Of a DNA stretch of 64,000 nt, positions 36,950-46,891 are shown piece after piece. The stretch covers positions 62,001 through 126,000 of the forward strand of contig NZ_SSWX01000009.1 of the NCBI RefSeq assembly GCF_004803635.1, read 5' to 3'. The stretch is from Lampropedia aestuarii. Its GTDB lineage: Bacteria > Pseudomonadota > Gammaproteobacteria > Burkholderiales > Burkholderiaceae_C. The position numbers and the translations under genes are program-made. The notes under the pieces are model-generated. The model saw only the letters and a list, made by a program, of their open reading frames with translations, searched no databases and was not told the DNA's origin. Positions within the stretch are counted from its first letter, which is position 1. The number at the start of each line of letters is the position of its first letter.

Positions 36950-38467
36950 TCAGGGTTTCATGCTGCCGGTGCGCTGGGCCCGGTCATGCCAGCTCAGGGC
37001 TTCGCTGAGAATCGTTGGTGTGTGCTTGCCAACCGACTGGAACAGGGCGCGCTCGTAATAGTCTTGCAGCAGCGGCTTGTAGTCGGGGTGGACGCAATTG
37101 GCAATGATGCTGCGGGCCCGCTCTTTGGGGGATAGGCCGCGCAAATCGGCCAAGCCCTGGTCGGTGACAATGATTTGCACATCGTGCTCGGTGTGATCGA
37201 CATGCGAGACGCTGGGCACAATGCAGGACACATCGCCATTTTTGGCAATCGAATTGGCCATGAAAATCGACAAATAGGCATTGCGGGCGAAGTCGCCCGA
37301 GCCGCCAATGCCGTTCATGATCGCGCTGCCGTTGACGTGGGTGGAGTTGACGTTGCCGTAAATATCGGCCTCGATCATCGCGTTCATCGCAATCACGCCC
37401 AGGCGGCGAATCAGCTCTGGGTGGTTGCTGATCTCTTGTGGGCGCAGCACCACTTTGTCGCGGTAGAAATCGATGTTCTTCATGAACTCGTGCTCGCCTT
37501 CTGGGCTCAATGACAAGGCCGTGCACGACGCGTTCGCCAGTTTGCCCGAGCGCAGCATCGCCAGCATGCCGTCCTGCAGTACCTCGGTGAAGGACGTCAG
37601 GTTCTCAAACGGCCCATCATTCAAACCGGCCAGCACCGCATTGGCAATATTGCCCACGCCGGATTGCAGCGGCAACAAATCTTTGGGCAAGCGACCCAGT
37701 TTCACCTCGTGTTTGAAGAACTCGATCAAATGCCCGGCAATGCGTTTGGAGGAATCATCGGGGGCTTTGAAAGCCGAATTGCGGTCCGACTTATTGGTCG
37801 GCACAATCGCAATGACTTTGTTTGGATCACAGCGCAAGTACTGCTCGCCAATGCGGTCGCTGGTCTTGGTCAGCGGAATTGGCACGCGGTGTGGTGGCAA
37901 TTGCGTGCCGTAGTAAATATCGTGCATGCCGGCCAGAGCCAGCGGCGCGTATTCGTTGACTTCCAAAATCACCAGGTCGGCCTGATCCAGCCAGGTCTTG
38001 TTGTTGCCTACTGAAGTTGATGGAATTAAGCTACCATCTGGTAGGATGCCTGCGACTTCAATCACGGCGACATCGAGCTTGCCAAAAAAGCCAAACCACA
38101 CATACTGCGCAACATGCGAGAGGTGCATGTCGATGTACTGCATGCTGCCTTCGTTGATGCGTTTGCGGCCAATCGGATCGGACTGGTAAGGCAGGCGCGT
38201 ATGAATGCCGTTGACTTTGGCCAGTGCCCCATCAATTTCAGGCGCAGTCGAGGCACCAGTCCACAGATCAATCTTGAACGATTTACCTTGCTCGTAGAGT
38301 TTTTCAATGCGGTTGGCCAGGGCTTGCGGTACCGCGTTGGGCGAGCCTGAGCCGGTAAAACCGCTCATGCCGACATTGGCCCCTTCTGGAATCAACTCGG
38401 CCGCCTGCTCGGCGGTCATGATTTTGCTGTGCAGCGCAGTGCATTGGATACGATCAAATTCTGGCAT
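36950..38467 (-). CDS. Acetyl-CoA hydrolase / succinyl-CoA:acetate CoA-transferase family
   Basis: A 505-residue class I CoA-transferase of the AarC/Ach1 type. Signatures include GANVGMSGFTGSGSPNAVP near the N-terminus, QSGVGNIANAVLAGL, and EADIYGNVNSTHVNGS, which carries the catalytic Glu. GIGGSGDFARNAYLSIFM follows. These enzymes move CoA between acetyl- and succinyl- or propionyl-CoA. The hydrolase activity named in older records is often a side reaction. Confidence 0.92.
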   Translation of the reverse strand: MPEFDRIQCTALHSKIMTAEQAAELIPEGANVGMSGFTGSGSPNAVPQALANRIEKLYEQGKSFKIDLWTGASTAPEIDGALAKVNGIHTRLPYQSDPIGRKRINEGSMQYIDMHLSHVAQYVWFGFFGKLDVAVIEVAGILPDGSLIPSTSVGNNKTWLDQADLVILEVNEYAPLALAGMHDIYYGTQLPPHRVPIPLTKTSDRIGEQYLRCDPNKVIAIVPTNKSDRNSAFKAPDDSSKRIAGHLIEFFKHEVKLGRLPKDLLPLQSGVGNIANAVLAGLNDGPFENLTSFTEVLQDGMLAMLRSGKLANASCTALSLSPEGEHEFMKNIDFYRDKVVLRPQEISNHPELIRRLGVIAMNAMIEADIYGNVNSTHVNGSAIMNGIGGSGDFARNAYLSIFMANSIAKNGDVSCIVPSVSHVDHTEHDVQIIVTDQGLADLRGLSPKERARSIIANCVHPDYKPLLQDYYERALFQSVGKHTPTILSEALSWHDRAQRTGSMKP

Positions 38468-38998
38468 AGCTGTGCTTTGGCTTGATGGGTCAAAAAGAGA
38501 CTTGCATCGTACGCCCGATCAATTAATCACACCAATGATTCAAGGGTTTTTAAGTAGGTGTTATCCCTAGATTTCCGGTCAAACAAGGTAAATGCAGCGA
38601 GCCATTGGCAGCTTTTCACAGCCTGCCAAATGCAGGTTTGTACTGGCTGGTACGCTCAGTATTGATGATCTCTTTGACGCGCGAAATTCTGTCAACATAT
38701 GCGCCCAGCAGTAGGATGACGCAGGCTTATGCATGGCCGTGCGCATGTATTTTTGCTTGCCCAAAATGCATGAATGCAACGGCATGCTGAGTCGATTTTT
38801 CGCGCAATCCGCACAGAGGCGGCTGAAATTGGTTGGTGGGGTATTGGGTTGAAATGGCCTGCGTTTTGACTATGCCGTCCTGGTGGCTGCGGGCCAGCCA
38901 CTACAACCTACTCAGATGGCACATGCAGGGTATGCGCGGGCGCCGCAGGGCAAGGCCACCAGGCACGGCATGCCCACGGCAGCTGCTAACAAAAGCCC
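38468..38998. other. Gene-free gap
   Basis: No ORF here shows a ribosome site or family signature, and I see no clear repeat. It separates the CoA-transferase promoter from the 3' end of pdxT. Confidence 0.45.
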
Positions 38999-39583
38999 TT
39001 AAAAGCCATTTAGCCAATACGCATGCACCCGCGAGTCGGCGCCCAATTCGGGGTGAAAACTGCAGCCCATCACTTGGCCTTGTTGTACCAAGACGGGCGT
39101 GCCATCGCAATCGGCCAACACCTGTACTTCGGGGCTGAGCGCGGTAATGCGTGGCGCGCGAATAAACACCGCTTCTAATGGCCCGCCCGCCAAATTGGTT
39201 TGGGCACTGGTGATATGCGAGTCGCGTTGGCGCCCATAGGCGTTGCGTTGCACCGTCACAGCCAGTGCGCCCAAGCTGGGTTGCTGGGGTAATACCGCTT
39301 GCGCTAGCAAAATCAATCCTGCGCAAGTGCCTAAACAGGGCTTGGTTGTGACAAATTCCTGCAGCGCCGCATACAGCTGGGGCGTTTGCTGCAGGTGGTG
39401 CAGCATGGTGCTGGATTCGCCGCCAGGTAAAACCAGGCCATCGATGCCTTGCAGATCGGCCGCTGTGCGCACCCACAGGCAGTCAGCGCCCAGCTGGCTG
39501 AGCATGCGGGCATGCGCTTCGTAGGCGCCTTGCAACGCCAAGATGCCAATGGTGGGGGCTTTCTTGCCAGTGGGCACTCGCAT
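38999..39583 (-). CDS. pdxT: Pyridoxal 5'-phosphate synthase glutaminase subunit PdxT
   Basis: A 194-residue class I glutaminase. The GESSTM loop is in LVLPGGESSTML, the nucleophile Cys is in LGTCAGLILLA, and the His/Glu pair is in SFHPELGAD. It delivers ammonia to PdxS. The start codon lies one base beyond the pdxS stop (TGA, 39587-39585), so the two are translated from one message. Confidence 0.95.
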   Translation of the reverse strand: MRVPTGKKAPTIGILALQGAYEAHARMLSQLGADCLWVRTAADLQGIDGLVLPGGESSTMLHHLQQTPQLYAALQEFVTTKPCLGTCAGLILLAQAVLPQQPSLGALAVTVQRNAYGRQRDSHITSAQTNLAGGPLEAVFIRAPRITALSPEVQVLADCDGTPVLVQQGQVMGCSFHPELGADSRVHAYWLNGF

Positions 39584-39584
39584 C

Positions 39585-40535
39585 TCAGTCGCCTCGGTTT
39601 TGCAATAAGCCAGTCGGTTCTAGCGAAGACACCGCCAAGCCCTGCATGGCGCTATCGCACTCTGCGCTGCATTCGGCCACGATGGCGGCGTCGTCAAAAT
39701 GGGTGCAGGCACGCACAATCGCTTTGGCACGCTGTGTGGCTTCTTCTTGGCTGGCGTAGGTTTGACCGTTGTTCATGAAAATGCCTGAGCCGACAAAAAT
39801 GGCTTGTGCGCCCAATTGGCGCATCAAGGCTGCGTCGGCAGGCGTGGCAATGCCACCAGCAGAGAAATTAGGCACTGGCAACTCGCCGGTTTGGGCGACT
39901 TGCTGCACCAAGGCAAACGGCACACGCAAATCGCGCGCGGCCACATACAGCTCGTCGCTGCGCAACGCAGACAAGGCACGGATATCGGCCATGATTTGGC
40001 GCATGTGCTTGACCGCATGCACGACATCGCCCGTGCCTGGCTCGCCCTTGGTTCGGATCATCGCTGCGCCTTCATTGATGCGGCGCAGGGCTTCGCCCAA
40101 ATCGCGCGCACCACAGACAAACGGCGTATCAAACGCTTGTTTGTCGATGTGGTGAACCTCGTCAGCCGGGGTCAGTACTTCACTCTCGTCAATGAAGTCC
40201 ACGCCCAAATGTGCCAACACCTGGGCTTCGGCAAAATGGCCAATGCGGGCCTTGGCCATGACCGGAATTGACACCTCGGCCATGATGGCCTGAATCAGGC
40301 GTGGGTTGGCCATGCGGGCGACGCCGCCTTGCGCGCGGATTTGTGCGGGCACACGCTCGAGCGCCATCACCGCGCAGGCTCCGGCGGCTTGGGCAATGTG
40401 TGCTTGCTCGACCGTGCAGACATCCATGATGACGCCGCCTTTGAGCATTTCTGCCAAGCCGACTTTGAGGCGTTGTTGTGCAGGCAGTGTGGCCAAGGGC
40501 GTGGCGGAGTTGTCAGGGTGGGCAATCGTGTTCAT
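39585..40535 (-). CDS. pdxS: Pyridoxal 5'-phosphate synthase lyase subunit PdxS
   Basis: 316 residues from ATG 40535 ([17 protein letters not shown]). The (beta/alpha)8 enzyme makes PLP from ribose 5-phosphate, glyceraldehyde 3-phosphate and ammonia. Signatures are [33 protein letters not shown] with the active lysine, and [15 protein letters not shown]. It has a longer Ala-rich start than the usual 294-residue protein. This DXP-independent pathway is uncommon in betaproteobacteria, which usually use PdxA/PdxJ. pdxR is divergent. Confidence 0.95.
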   Translation of the reverse strand: MNTIAHPDNSATPLATLPAQQRLKVGLAEMLKGGVIMDVCTVEQAHIAQAAGACAVMALERVPAQIRAQGGVARMANPRLIQAIMAEVSIPVMAKARIGHFAEAQVLAHLGVDFIDESEVLTPADEVHHIDKQAFDTPFVCGARDLGEALRRINEGAAMIRTKGEPGTGDVVHAVKHMRQIMADIRALSALRSDELYVAARDLRVPFALVQQVAQTGELPVPNFSAGGIATPADAALMRQLGAQAIFVGSGIFMNNGQTYASQEEATQRAKAIVRACTHFDDAAIVAECSAECDSAMQGLAVSSLEPTGLLQNRGD

Positions 40536-40621
40536 GGATGGTCTTTCATCTGTCTCAAGAGACGGTTGTGCAAAAGTAGCGCTATCGTAGAAAAATGAGG
40601 CCGAGCAGAAAAGACAAGGTT

Positions 40622-40666
40622 GCAGTACAGTTTCGCCAAACTGTATTGTTTCTTCAGCAGTACAGT
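40622..40666. promoter_or_regulatory. Candidate PdxR operator between pdxS and pdxR
   Basis: GCAGTACAGT is repeated directly at 40622-40631 and 40657-40666. Between them TACAGTTT and AAACTGTA form an inverted repeat around CGCC. Three TACAGT half-sites in a divergent MocR-type promoter fit the repeated sites known for PdxR/MocR proteins. Confidence 0.6.
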
Positions 40667-40725
40667 GGTGGTGAGAGAGCGGCAGCAGCGCTGCTGGTAC
40701 AGGACGATTTTTTGCGAGTTTTGGC

Positions 40726-42156
40726 ATGAGCGATTCTTTTGACCCCGTGGCATTGGCTACGCCCGGCGCAGCCGGCGCGACCTCTAGAGTGGAGGCGGTG
40801 ATGCACGACATACGCCAGCGCATTGCCACACGCAACCTGTGCGTTGGCAAACGCCTGCCATCGATCCGTGTGCAGGCCGAGGGCCTGGGCATGTCACGCT
40901 CCACTGTGGTCGAGGCCTATGCACGTTTGGCAGCGCTTGGCATCATTGAGTCACGCCCCGGTTCGGGCTTTTATGTGGGCCGCCAGCTCAGCCCTTTTCA
41001 GATGGCCGAAGCCCCGAGCGGTTATCGCCCAGCCACCGATCCGGTCTGGGTCACACGCCAGGCCTTGCTGGCTGATGCAGACAGCCTCAAGCCGGGCTGT
41101 GGCTGGCTGCCCGACAGCTGGATGCCTGAGCAAGAGATTCGGCGTGCCTTGCGCACGCTCTCACGCAAAGCGCTGGCTCCTCTGACAGCGTACGGCACGC
41201 CGCAAGGCTCGCCGCCACTGCGCCAATTGCTTGCGCATCGCTTGGGTGAGCGCAACTTGCATGTGTCAGCCGAGCAATTGATGCTGACCGAGTCCAGCAC
41301 CCAGGCGGTGGATTTGCTGTGCCGCTTATTGCTGCAGCCAGGTGATACCGTGCTGGTCGATGACCCTTGTTATTTCAGCTTCCAGGCGATGCTGCGCGCC
41401 CACCGGGCCCATGTGGTCAGCGTGCCCTATACGCCGCAGGGGCCCGATGTCAAAGCCATGGCCGAATGCCTGGCCACGCACCGCCCACGGCTCTACATCA
41501 CCAATGCGGCATTGCACAACCCGACTGGCGCTAGTCTGAGTTTGGATGTCGCGCACAAAGTCCTGATGCTGGCCAGCCAGCACGACTTGACCATCATTGA
41601 AGACGATGTGTTTGCTGATTTTGAACACTACCGCACACCGCGTTATGCCGCGCTCGATGGCTTGCAGCGCGTGGTCTATGTGGGCAGTTTCTCTAAAACC
41701 CTGTCCGCTTCGGTGCGTGTGGGCCATATTGCAACGCGCGCAGACTGGATTGAGCAGCTGGTGGATTTGAAGTTGGCCATTGCATTTGAATCCGGCCACT
41801 TTTCGGCCGATTTGTTGCACACCATGCTCGGCAGCGGCACCTACCAGCGCCATATGAACAGCTTGCGCGCCCGGCTCGCTGACGCCATGGGCCTGTGTCT
41901 GGAGCGTTTGCAGCGTTTGGGCATTGAGGCCTGGCACAGGCCTGATGCAGGCATGTTCGTCTGGTGCCAGCTGCCCGGCGGTTTGGATGCTACCGCCTTG
42001 TCTGAATATGCGCTGGCGCAGCACCAGATGTTGCTGGCGCCTGGCAACTCGTTCAGTCCATCGCAGCAAGCCACCGGCTTTTTACGTTTCAATGTCGCGC
42101 AAAGCCTGTCACCGGCCGTTTTTGAGGCCTTGGACCAAAGCATGCAGGCGCTGTGA
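40726..42156 (+). CDS. pdxR: MocR-family PLP-responsive regulator PdxR
   Basis: A 476-residue fusion of a GntR winged helix ([20 protein letters not shown], about residues 43-62) and an aminotransferase fold I domain. The latter includes [20 protein letters not shown], with the PLP Schiff-base lysine, and [16 protein letters not shown]. It is divergent from pdxST, the classic arrangement in which PdxR activates PLP synthesis when PLP is low and is itself PLP-bound. Possible operators lie in the intergenic region. Confidence 0.92.
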   Translation: MSDSFDPVALATPGAAGATSRVEAVMHDIRQRIATRNLCVGKRLPSIRVQAEGLGMSRSTVVEAYARLAALGIIESRPGSGFYVGRQLSPFQMAEAPSGYRPATDPVWVTRQALLADADSLKPGCGWLPDSWMPEQEIRRALRTLSRKALAPLTAYGTPQGSPPLRQLLAHRLGERNLHVSAEQLMLTESSTQAVDLLCRLLLQPGDTVLVDDPCYFSFQAMLRAHRAHVVSVPYTPQGPDVKAMAECLATHRPRLYITNAALHNPTGASLSLDVAHKVLMLASQHDLTIIEDDVFADFEHYRTPRYAALDGLQRVVYVGSFSKTLSASVRVGHIATRADWIEQLVDLKLAIAFESGHFSADLLHTMLGSGTYQRHMNSLRARLADAMGLCLERLQRLGIEAWHRPDAGMFVWCQLPGGLDATALSEYALAQHQMLLAPGNSFSPSQQATGFLRFNVAQSLSPAVFEALDQSMQAL

Positions 42157-42218
42157 GCGCTTGTGAGTATCTTATTGAATAACCAGCAGTAATGGCCATG
42201 ACAATGGCGCTGCGCTTG

Positions 42219-42386
42219 TGTGGATAAGTGTATTTTGTTATTGCAAAACAATAGCTTATAAATTCTTAAGCCAACTGCACGCCACACATATTGTCGATCG
42301 CCTTTGTTGGGGATAACTTGCTTGCTTGGCCCCTGGCCGGCAGCCAACTTCAGTCCCAGCAGTCGCTGTCAGACGACTTATCCACA
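42219..42386 (-). other. Origin-like module C: third, inverted DnaA-box module without clear trios
   Basis: Read on the minus strand, the boxes are TGTGGATAA (start 42386), TTATCCCCA (start 42316) and TTATCCACA (start 42227). Offsets are 0, 70 and 159, the same as module A and within one base of module B. AAGTTATCCCCAA is shared by all three. The sequence after the last box has only a weak TTA-CTG-CTG run and no T-rich tract. It probably binds DnaA but may not unwind. Confidence 0.75.
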
Positions 42387-42527
42387 GCGCGCACGGCGCA
42401 GGTCTTCGCGTTGGTGACAGCCATTCCTGCGTGCTGCTTATATCGTGGGGCTTGCCGCTTTAGCTAATGCGGCGCAATCGCCGACCACCCCACTGCAGCT
42501 GTGCTGCATCAGCAAGAGGATATCCTG

Positions 42528-43352
42528 ATGACAAACCATGAATTTCGCCAGCGCGTGCAGGTGCAGTTAGCAGATGATGGTGTGGCCACCGTCACTTTGC
42601 AGCGAGCAGAAAAAATGAACGCGCTCGATGCGGCGATGTTCCATGGTTTGGTGGAGGCCGGTGCCTGGTTGCAACAAGCCAAAGGCCTGCGCGCAGTGGT
42701 TTTGCATGGCGCAGGCAAAGCGTTCTGTGCCGGTTTGGACATGGCCAATTTCGAGGGTATTTTGCAAAGCGGCAGCGTGGACCCCGCGCTGAGCCAGTTG
42801 GCCGAGCGCAGGCACGGGCTGGCCAATTTGCCGCAGGCGGTGTGCTGGCAGTGGCGCACACTGGCCGTGCCGGTGGTTGCAGCGCTGCATGGTGTGGCGT
42901 TGGGAGGCGGATTGCAGCTGGCGCTGGGCGCCGATATTCGCCTGGTTGCGCCGGGCACGCGCCTGTCGGTGCGTGAAATGCACTGGGGCCTGGTGCCCGA
43001 TATGGCCGGCATGCCGCTGTTGCGTGAGCTGGTGCGCGCCGATATCGCCAGAGAATTGGTGTTTACAGGCCGTTTGGTGGAGGCTGAAGAAGCCAGCCGA
43101 ATTGGTCTGGCGACGCGGATTGAGGACGATCCGTTGCAAGCGGCGCAGGCCTTGGCGCGCCAAATGGCCGGTTTTCATCCACAGGCGATGCGTGCGGCCA
43201 AACGTTTGCTCAATAGCAGCTGGGATGCGTCAGCTGGCGACCTGTTGCTGGCCGAGTCGCTTGAGCAGCAGCAATTGCTGGGTAGCGAGAACCAGCGCGA
43301 GGCTGTCGCGGCAGGTCTTGAAAAGCGCGTGCCAGTTTTCAAAGACGTGTAA
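42528..43352 (+). CDS. Enoyl-CoA hydratase/isomerase family protein
   Basis: 274 residues from ATG 42528, preceded by GAGGAT. A crotonase-fold protein: GKAFCAGLDMANFEG and GVALGGGLQLALGADIRLVA give the oxyanion-hole segments. The usual first catalytic Glu position carries REMHWGLVPDMAG, close to the family pattern, with VPDM as a variation. The CoA substrate is unknown. It has no clear operon partners. Confidence 0.85.
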   Translation: MTNHEFRQRVQVQLADDGVATVTLQRAEKMNALDAAMFHGLVEAGAWLQQAKGLRAVVLHGAGKAFCAGLDMANFEGILQSGSVDPALSQLAERRHGLANLPQAVCWQWRTLAVPVVAALHGVALGGGLQLALGADIRLVAPGTRLSVREMHWGLVPDMAGMPLLRELVRADIARELVFTGRLVEAEEASRIGLATRIEDDPLQAAQALARQMAGFHPQAMRAAKRLLNSSWDASAGDLLLAESLEQQQLLGSENQREAVAAGLEKRVPVFKDV

Positions 43353-43441
43353 TCGCCGCTGGCCTTGCGGCTCATCCTGATACCGCTCTCATACCAGCAA
43401 TGAGGGCAGCAATGAGGGGTTTGCAGAGCCTGCCTGGGTGT

Positions 43442-44383
43442 TCAGCGCCACAAATCCTCGAACCCGCCTACGGGCTCAAACCAGCGGTTGCGCATGACCA
43501 GCCGCCGGGGCCCTGGCATCCACACCGTGGCGTCGCTGTGCAGCGGATCGCCCGGAAAACACACGATGCGCTGGCCTTCATGGTCGATGCTGACAGGCGC
43601 AATGCAATATGGCGCCTGGCCTGCGGCATAGCTTTGCAGTGCCGCGATGCTGGCAAAACGGCTCAAATGCGCCAAGGTCATCAACTGCGGTGGGGCCAGC
43701 AAAATCTCGCGTTGCTGGTGGCTGTGTAAGAACCCCTGCGGTGTGTCCCAGACCAGCCGCGTGGCCTCACAGGCGTCGGCGCTGGCCAATTGGCCTTCGG
43801 GGGCTTGGGCCAGTAAAAACCAGGTATCAAAGCGTTTGGTGCTGAAGTTGGGCACCTGCGGCGTAATCCAGCGCGAGAACGGCTGCATGCCCAACACGCT
43901 AGTGGCAATTGGGCTGCTGGCGGGCCAGGGCAGGCCGGCCAGCAAGGCTTGGCGCAGTGATTGCAGTGCAGCTGCTTCTGGCAACTGGGCTGCAGCGGTC
44001 CAGACCAGGCCTACTTCTTCCAAGGTTTCGCGCAGCACTGCACCGTACAGGCTGGCCACGGTGTCCGCTTGCATGTGCTGCGGTGCCCACAAGCCCGATT
44101 GCGTGGGCCAGAGCTGCTCAAAGCCCGCGGCCTGGGCAATGGCGGCGTCACCTGCATCGACTTTGCCGCCTGGAAATACCAGCGCACCGGCGAAATTGCG
44201 CGAACTGGCTGAGCGCTCCATCAGCAGCACTTCAAAGCCGTGCTGGGCGTGCGGGCGCACAACGATCACGCTAGCCGCCAAAATCGGCGTACTGGTCTCA
44301 GCGGGTGCAGGCTCGTTGGTGGGCTCTGGGGCGGTGGCAAGTGGCAGGTCGCCTGTTTGACGCATTGTTTTATCTCCATTCAT
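43442..44383 (-). CDS. NUDIX hydrolase with inserted Nudix box
   Basis: A 313-residue protein. A Nudix-type domain starts with ASVIVVRPHAQHGFEVLLME. The Nudix box begins GGKVDAGD and ends AVLRETLEEVGLVW. A stretch of about 55 residues is inserted between its two halves, as in NUDT19/RP2-type CoA or acyl-CoA diphosphatases. The C-terminal part (WITPQVPNFSTKRFDTWFLL) fits the same group. A CoA-ester substrate is suggested by that resemblance, and both neighbours act on CoA- or acyl-type substrates. Confidence 0.85.
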   Translation of the reverse strand: MNGDKTMRQTGDLPLATAPEPTNEPAPAETSTPILAASVIVVRPHAQHGFEVLLMERSASSRNFAGALVFPGGKVDAGDAAIAQAAGFEQLWPTQSGLWAPQHMQADTVASLYGAVLRETLEEVGLVWTAAAQLPEAAALQSLRQALLAGLPWPASSPIATSVLGMQPFSRWITPQVPNFSTKRFDTWFLLAQAPEGQLASADACEATRLVWDTPQGFLHSHQQREILLAPPQLMTLAHLSRFASIAALQSYAAGQAPYCIAPVSIDHEGQRIVCFPGDPLHSDATVWMPGPRRLVMRNRWFEPVGGFEDLWR

Positions 44384-44495
44384 TATGATGGCGCGCAGCT
44401 GCGGTTAGCCCATAGGGCGAACCGGCGCAGGCAATGGCCCGTTGTGGCTGGGCCTGCTGCGGCACACAACACACGATACATCAAGGAGCAAAGAA

Positions 44496-45416
44496 ATGGC
44501 ATTGGATTTTCACGGCCGCGTAGCCATTGTGACAGGAGCCGGTGGTGGCCTGGGGCGCGAGCACGCGCTGGCGCTGGCCAGGCGTGGTGCCAAGGTGTTG
44601 GTCAATGATTTGGGCGCAAGCGTCAAAGGCGAAGGCGGCTCGCTGTCGGCGGCGCAACAAGTGGTTGACGAAATCAAGGCCTTTGGCGGTGAAGCCATGG
44701 CCAATGGCGCCTCGGTTACCGATTTTGAAGCCGTGCAAGCGATGGTGGCCCAGGTGGTTGAGGCCTGGGGCCGTGTGGATATCTTGGTCAATAACGCAGG
44801 TATCTTGCGCGACAAAAGTTTTGCCAAAATGGACATGGCCGATTTCCGCCTGGTCGTCGATGTGCATTTGATGGGCGCGGTGTATTGCGCCAAGGCTGTC
44901 TGGGAGCATATGGTCGCGCAGCAATACGGACGTATTGTGATGACTACCTCGTCAACGGGTTTGTATGGCAATTTTGGCCAAACCAATTACGGCGCGGCCA
45001 AACTGGCGCAAGTGGGTTTTATGCAAACGCTGGCGCTGGAAGGCGCGAAACACCACATCCATGTCAATGCCTTGGCACCAACGGCAGCCACTCGCATGAC
45101 TGAAGGTCTGATGCCTGAAGAGGTGCTGGCCCAGTTGCAACCTGCGGCCGTGGTGCCAGCGATGCTGGCTTTGGCGCATGAGAGTGCGCCGACACGGGCG
45201 ATTTTGTGCGCTGGCGCAGGCAGCTTTGAGGCCGCCCACATCAGCTTGACGCAAGGCATCCATTTGGGCGTGGGCCCGGATGTCGATTCTGAGCTGTCAA
45301 CCCGCTTGGCCGAGGTGCTCGATCGTGCTGGTGAAACCGTGCCCGCTGGTGGCCATGCGCAAGGCGAATTGGAGATCAAAAAAGCGCTGGCGGCGCACCA
45401 GTCGCGCGCAAGCTAA
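44496..45416 (+). CDS. Short-chain dehydrogenase/reductase, HSD17B4-like
   Basis: 306 residues from ATG 44496, with AAGGAG upstream. The cofactor motif is TGAGGGLGREHALALARRGA, NNAGILRDKSF follows, and the catalytic Ser and YGAAK lie in TTSSTGLYGNFGQTNYGAAK. The length and the RDKSF and GQTNY features match the (3R)-hydroxyacyl-CoA dehydrogenase domain of peroxisomal MFE-2 and its bacterial homologues. It is divergent from the NUDIX gene. Oxidation of a hydroxyacyl-CoA is likely. Confidence 0.9.
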   Translation: MALDFHGRVAIVTGAGGGLGREHALALARRGAKVLVNDLGASVKGEGGSLSAAQQVVDEIKAFGGEAMANGASVTDFEAVQAMVAQVVEAWGRVDILVNNAGILRDKSFAKMDMADFRLVVDVHLMGAVYCAKAVWEHMVAQQYGRIVMTTSSTGLYGNFGQTNYGAAKLAQVGFMQTLALEGAKHHIHVNALAPTAATRMTEGLMPEEVLAQLQPAAVVPAMLALAHESAPTRAILCAGAGSFEAAHISLTQGIHLGVGPDVDSELSTRLAEVLDRAGETVPAGGHAQGELEIKKALAAHQSRAS

Positions 45417-45808
45417 GCGGCCTTGGCAGGCCAAGCCTGCCTGGCTCAAACAGGGTTCGATCACCAATTCAACTGGTATATAGGTAGCAGCCATTGCTAT
45501 GAGTTTGTGGTCGTCCTATAGAACGCACACCTGACAACTCTTTTGCCAGCTTTTGTCACCATGCCATGTTGCTATGTTGGCAATTTTCGCCAGGCAGAGC
45601 GCCTGACCGTTGATTGCAACGCGCACCGTATCCTTTTAGACTCCAACGCGGTCTGCATGCGGAAGGTGAACACGCTTTGGTGGCATACGCAGGCGGATTG
45701 ATGGATTTATGCTGACCAATTGGCGGTTTTTCGCTGCCTGGTGGTGCAATGGCGCAAGGGCTGGGCGATACTTGCGCTTTCCATCGTTGTGAATAAAGTT
45801 CTGTTTGT
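45417..45808. other. Gap with a possible hairpin-element relic
   Basis: No gene is visible. A partial copy of the repeat family (GACTCCAACGCGGTCTGC ... AAGGTGAACACGCT) lies at about 45639-45676. The rest shows no clear signal. Confidence 0.4.
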
Positions 45809-46762
45809 ATGAGTATTCAATGGTTTCCCGGCCACATGCACCTCACCCGCAAAGCCATCGGCGAGCGGGTTAAAACCATTGATGTGGTCATTGAGATGGT
45901 CGATGCACGCCTGCCTGCGTCCAGCGCCAATCCGATGCTGCGTGACCTGCTGGCGCAAAAGCCCAATCTGAAAATTCTCAACAAGGCCGACTTGGCCGAT
46001 GCCAGCCGCACGCAAGCCTGGCTTGAATGGTACAACCAGCAAGACAACACCAGGGCGGTGGCGATGGATGGCCACCACACGGCGCCGGCCAAGGCCATGA
46101 TTGAAGCCTGTCTCGATTTGGCGCCTACGCGCGGCACGATGGTCAAGCCGATGCGTGTGTTGATTTGCGGTATTCCGAACGTAGGCAAATCGACTTTGAT
46201 CAATACGATGGTCGGGCGGCGCGTGGCCAAGGCGGCCAATGAACCTGGCGTGACCCGCCAAGAGCAACGCTTTTCGTTGCAGGACGGTTTTTATTTATTC
46301 GACACGCCAGGGGTTTTGTGGCCCCGCATCATCGTTGCGCAAAGTGGCTACAACCTGGCTGCTGCTGGCTCAATTGGCCGCAATGCGTTTGATGACGAGC
46401 TGGTGGCGCTGGAGCTGATCGCCTATTTGCAACAGTATTACGCCAGCGTCTTGCTGGAGCGCTACCAGGTGGTGGACAACGTCGCTGAGGTGCAGGCGAT
46501 GCCTGACCATGAGCTGTTCGAGTTGATTGGCCGCAAGCGCGGCGCGCTGATGCCCGGTGGCCGCATCAACGCGCAAAAAGCCGCTGAAATTATTTTGCAA
46601 GATTTTCGCTCTGGCATGCTGGGCCGCATCACGCTGGAGACTCCAGCGGAGTTTGAGGAATGGCTGAAAACCGGTGAACGTCTGGATGCCGAGCGCACCC
46701 TGCGCAAGGAGCAGTACGAGCTCGATCGGCAGCAAAATAAGAAGCGCCGAAAGAAAAAATGA
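45809..46762 (+). CDS. ylqF: Ribosome biogenesis GTPase YlqF/RbgA
   Basis: A 317-residue circularly permuted GTPase. The order of motifs is G4 (LNKADLAD) first, then G1 (GIPNVGKSTLINTM), then G3 (FDTPGVLWPRI), which defines the YlqF/YawG type. The N-terminus IQWFPGHMHLTRKAI is diagnostic. The C-terminal ANTAR-like helical part ends in a Lys/Arg-rich tail. In Bacillus it completes the 50S subunit. tRNA-Thr follows 46 bases downstream. Confidence 0.95.
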   Translation: MSIQWFPGHMHLTRKAIGERVKTIDVVIEMVDARLPASSANPMLRDLLAQKPNLKILNKADLADASRTQAWLEWYNQQDNTRAVAMDGHHTAPAKAMIEACLDLAPTRGTMVKPMRVLICGIPNVGKSTLINTMVGRRVAKAANEPGVTRQEQRFSLQDGFYLFDTPGVLWPRIIVAQSGYNLAAAGSIGRNAFDDELVALELIAYLQQYYASVLLERYQVVDNVAEVQAMPDHELFELIGRKRGALMPGGRINAQKAAEIILQDFRSGMLGRITLETPAEFEEWLKTGERLDAERTLRKEQYELDRQQNKKRRKKK

Positions 46763-46790
46763 AATTTTTCTAAACAGGCGCTTTTTTTGT

Positions 46791-46798
46791 TATACAAT
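46791..46798 (+). promoter_or_regulatory. Likely -10 element of tRNA-Thr
   Basis: TATACAAT lies 10 bases before the tRNA 5' end at the expected -10 distance. The -35 region is weak (TTCTAA near 46768-46773). Confidence 0.5.
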
Positions 46799-46807
46799 CT
46801 GTGCTTC

Positions 46808-46883
46808 GCCGGTTTAGCTCAGTTGGTAGAGCACCCGCCTTGTAAGCGGTAGGTCGTCAGTTCGAATCCGACAACCGGCACCA
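46808..46883 (+). tRNA. thrT: tRNA-Thr (anticodon TGT)
   Basis: A 76-base cloverleaf including the encoded CCA. The acceptor stem pairs GCCGGTT with AACCGGC. The D arm is GCTCAGTTGGTAGAGC, and the anticodon stem-loop is CCGCCTTGTAAGCGG with anticodon TGT. The T arm contains TTCGAATCC. The anticodon reads ACA codons. Confidence 0.97.
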
Positions 46884-46891
46884 AAACAAAA

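Noticed and set aside
46808-46883. Search for a repeated tRNA-Thr 3' end (attR) that would bound an island after the integrase-like gene
   Set aside because: I found no second copy of the T-arm and acceptor sequence downstream, and the genes after it are ordinary chromosomal genes.
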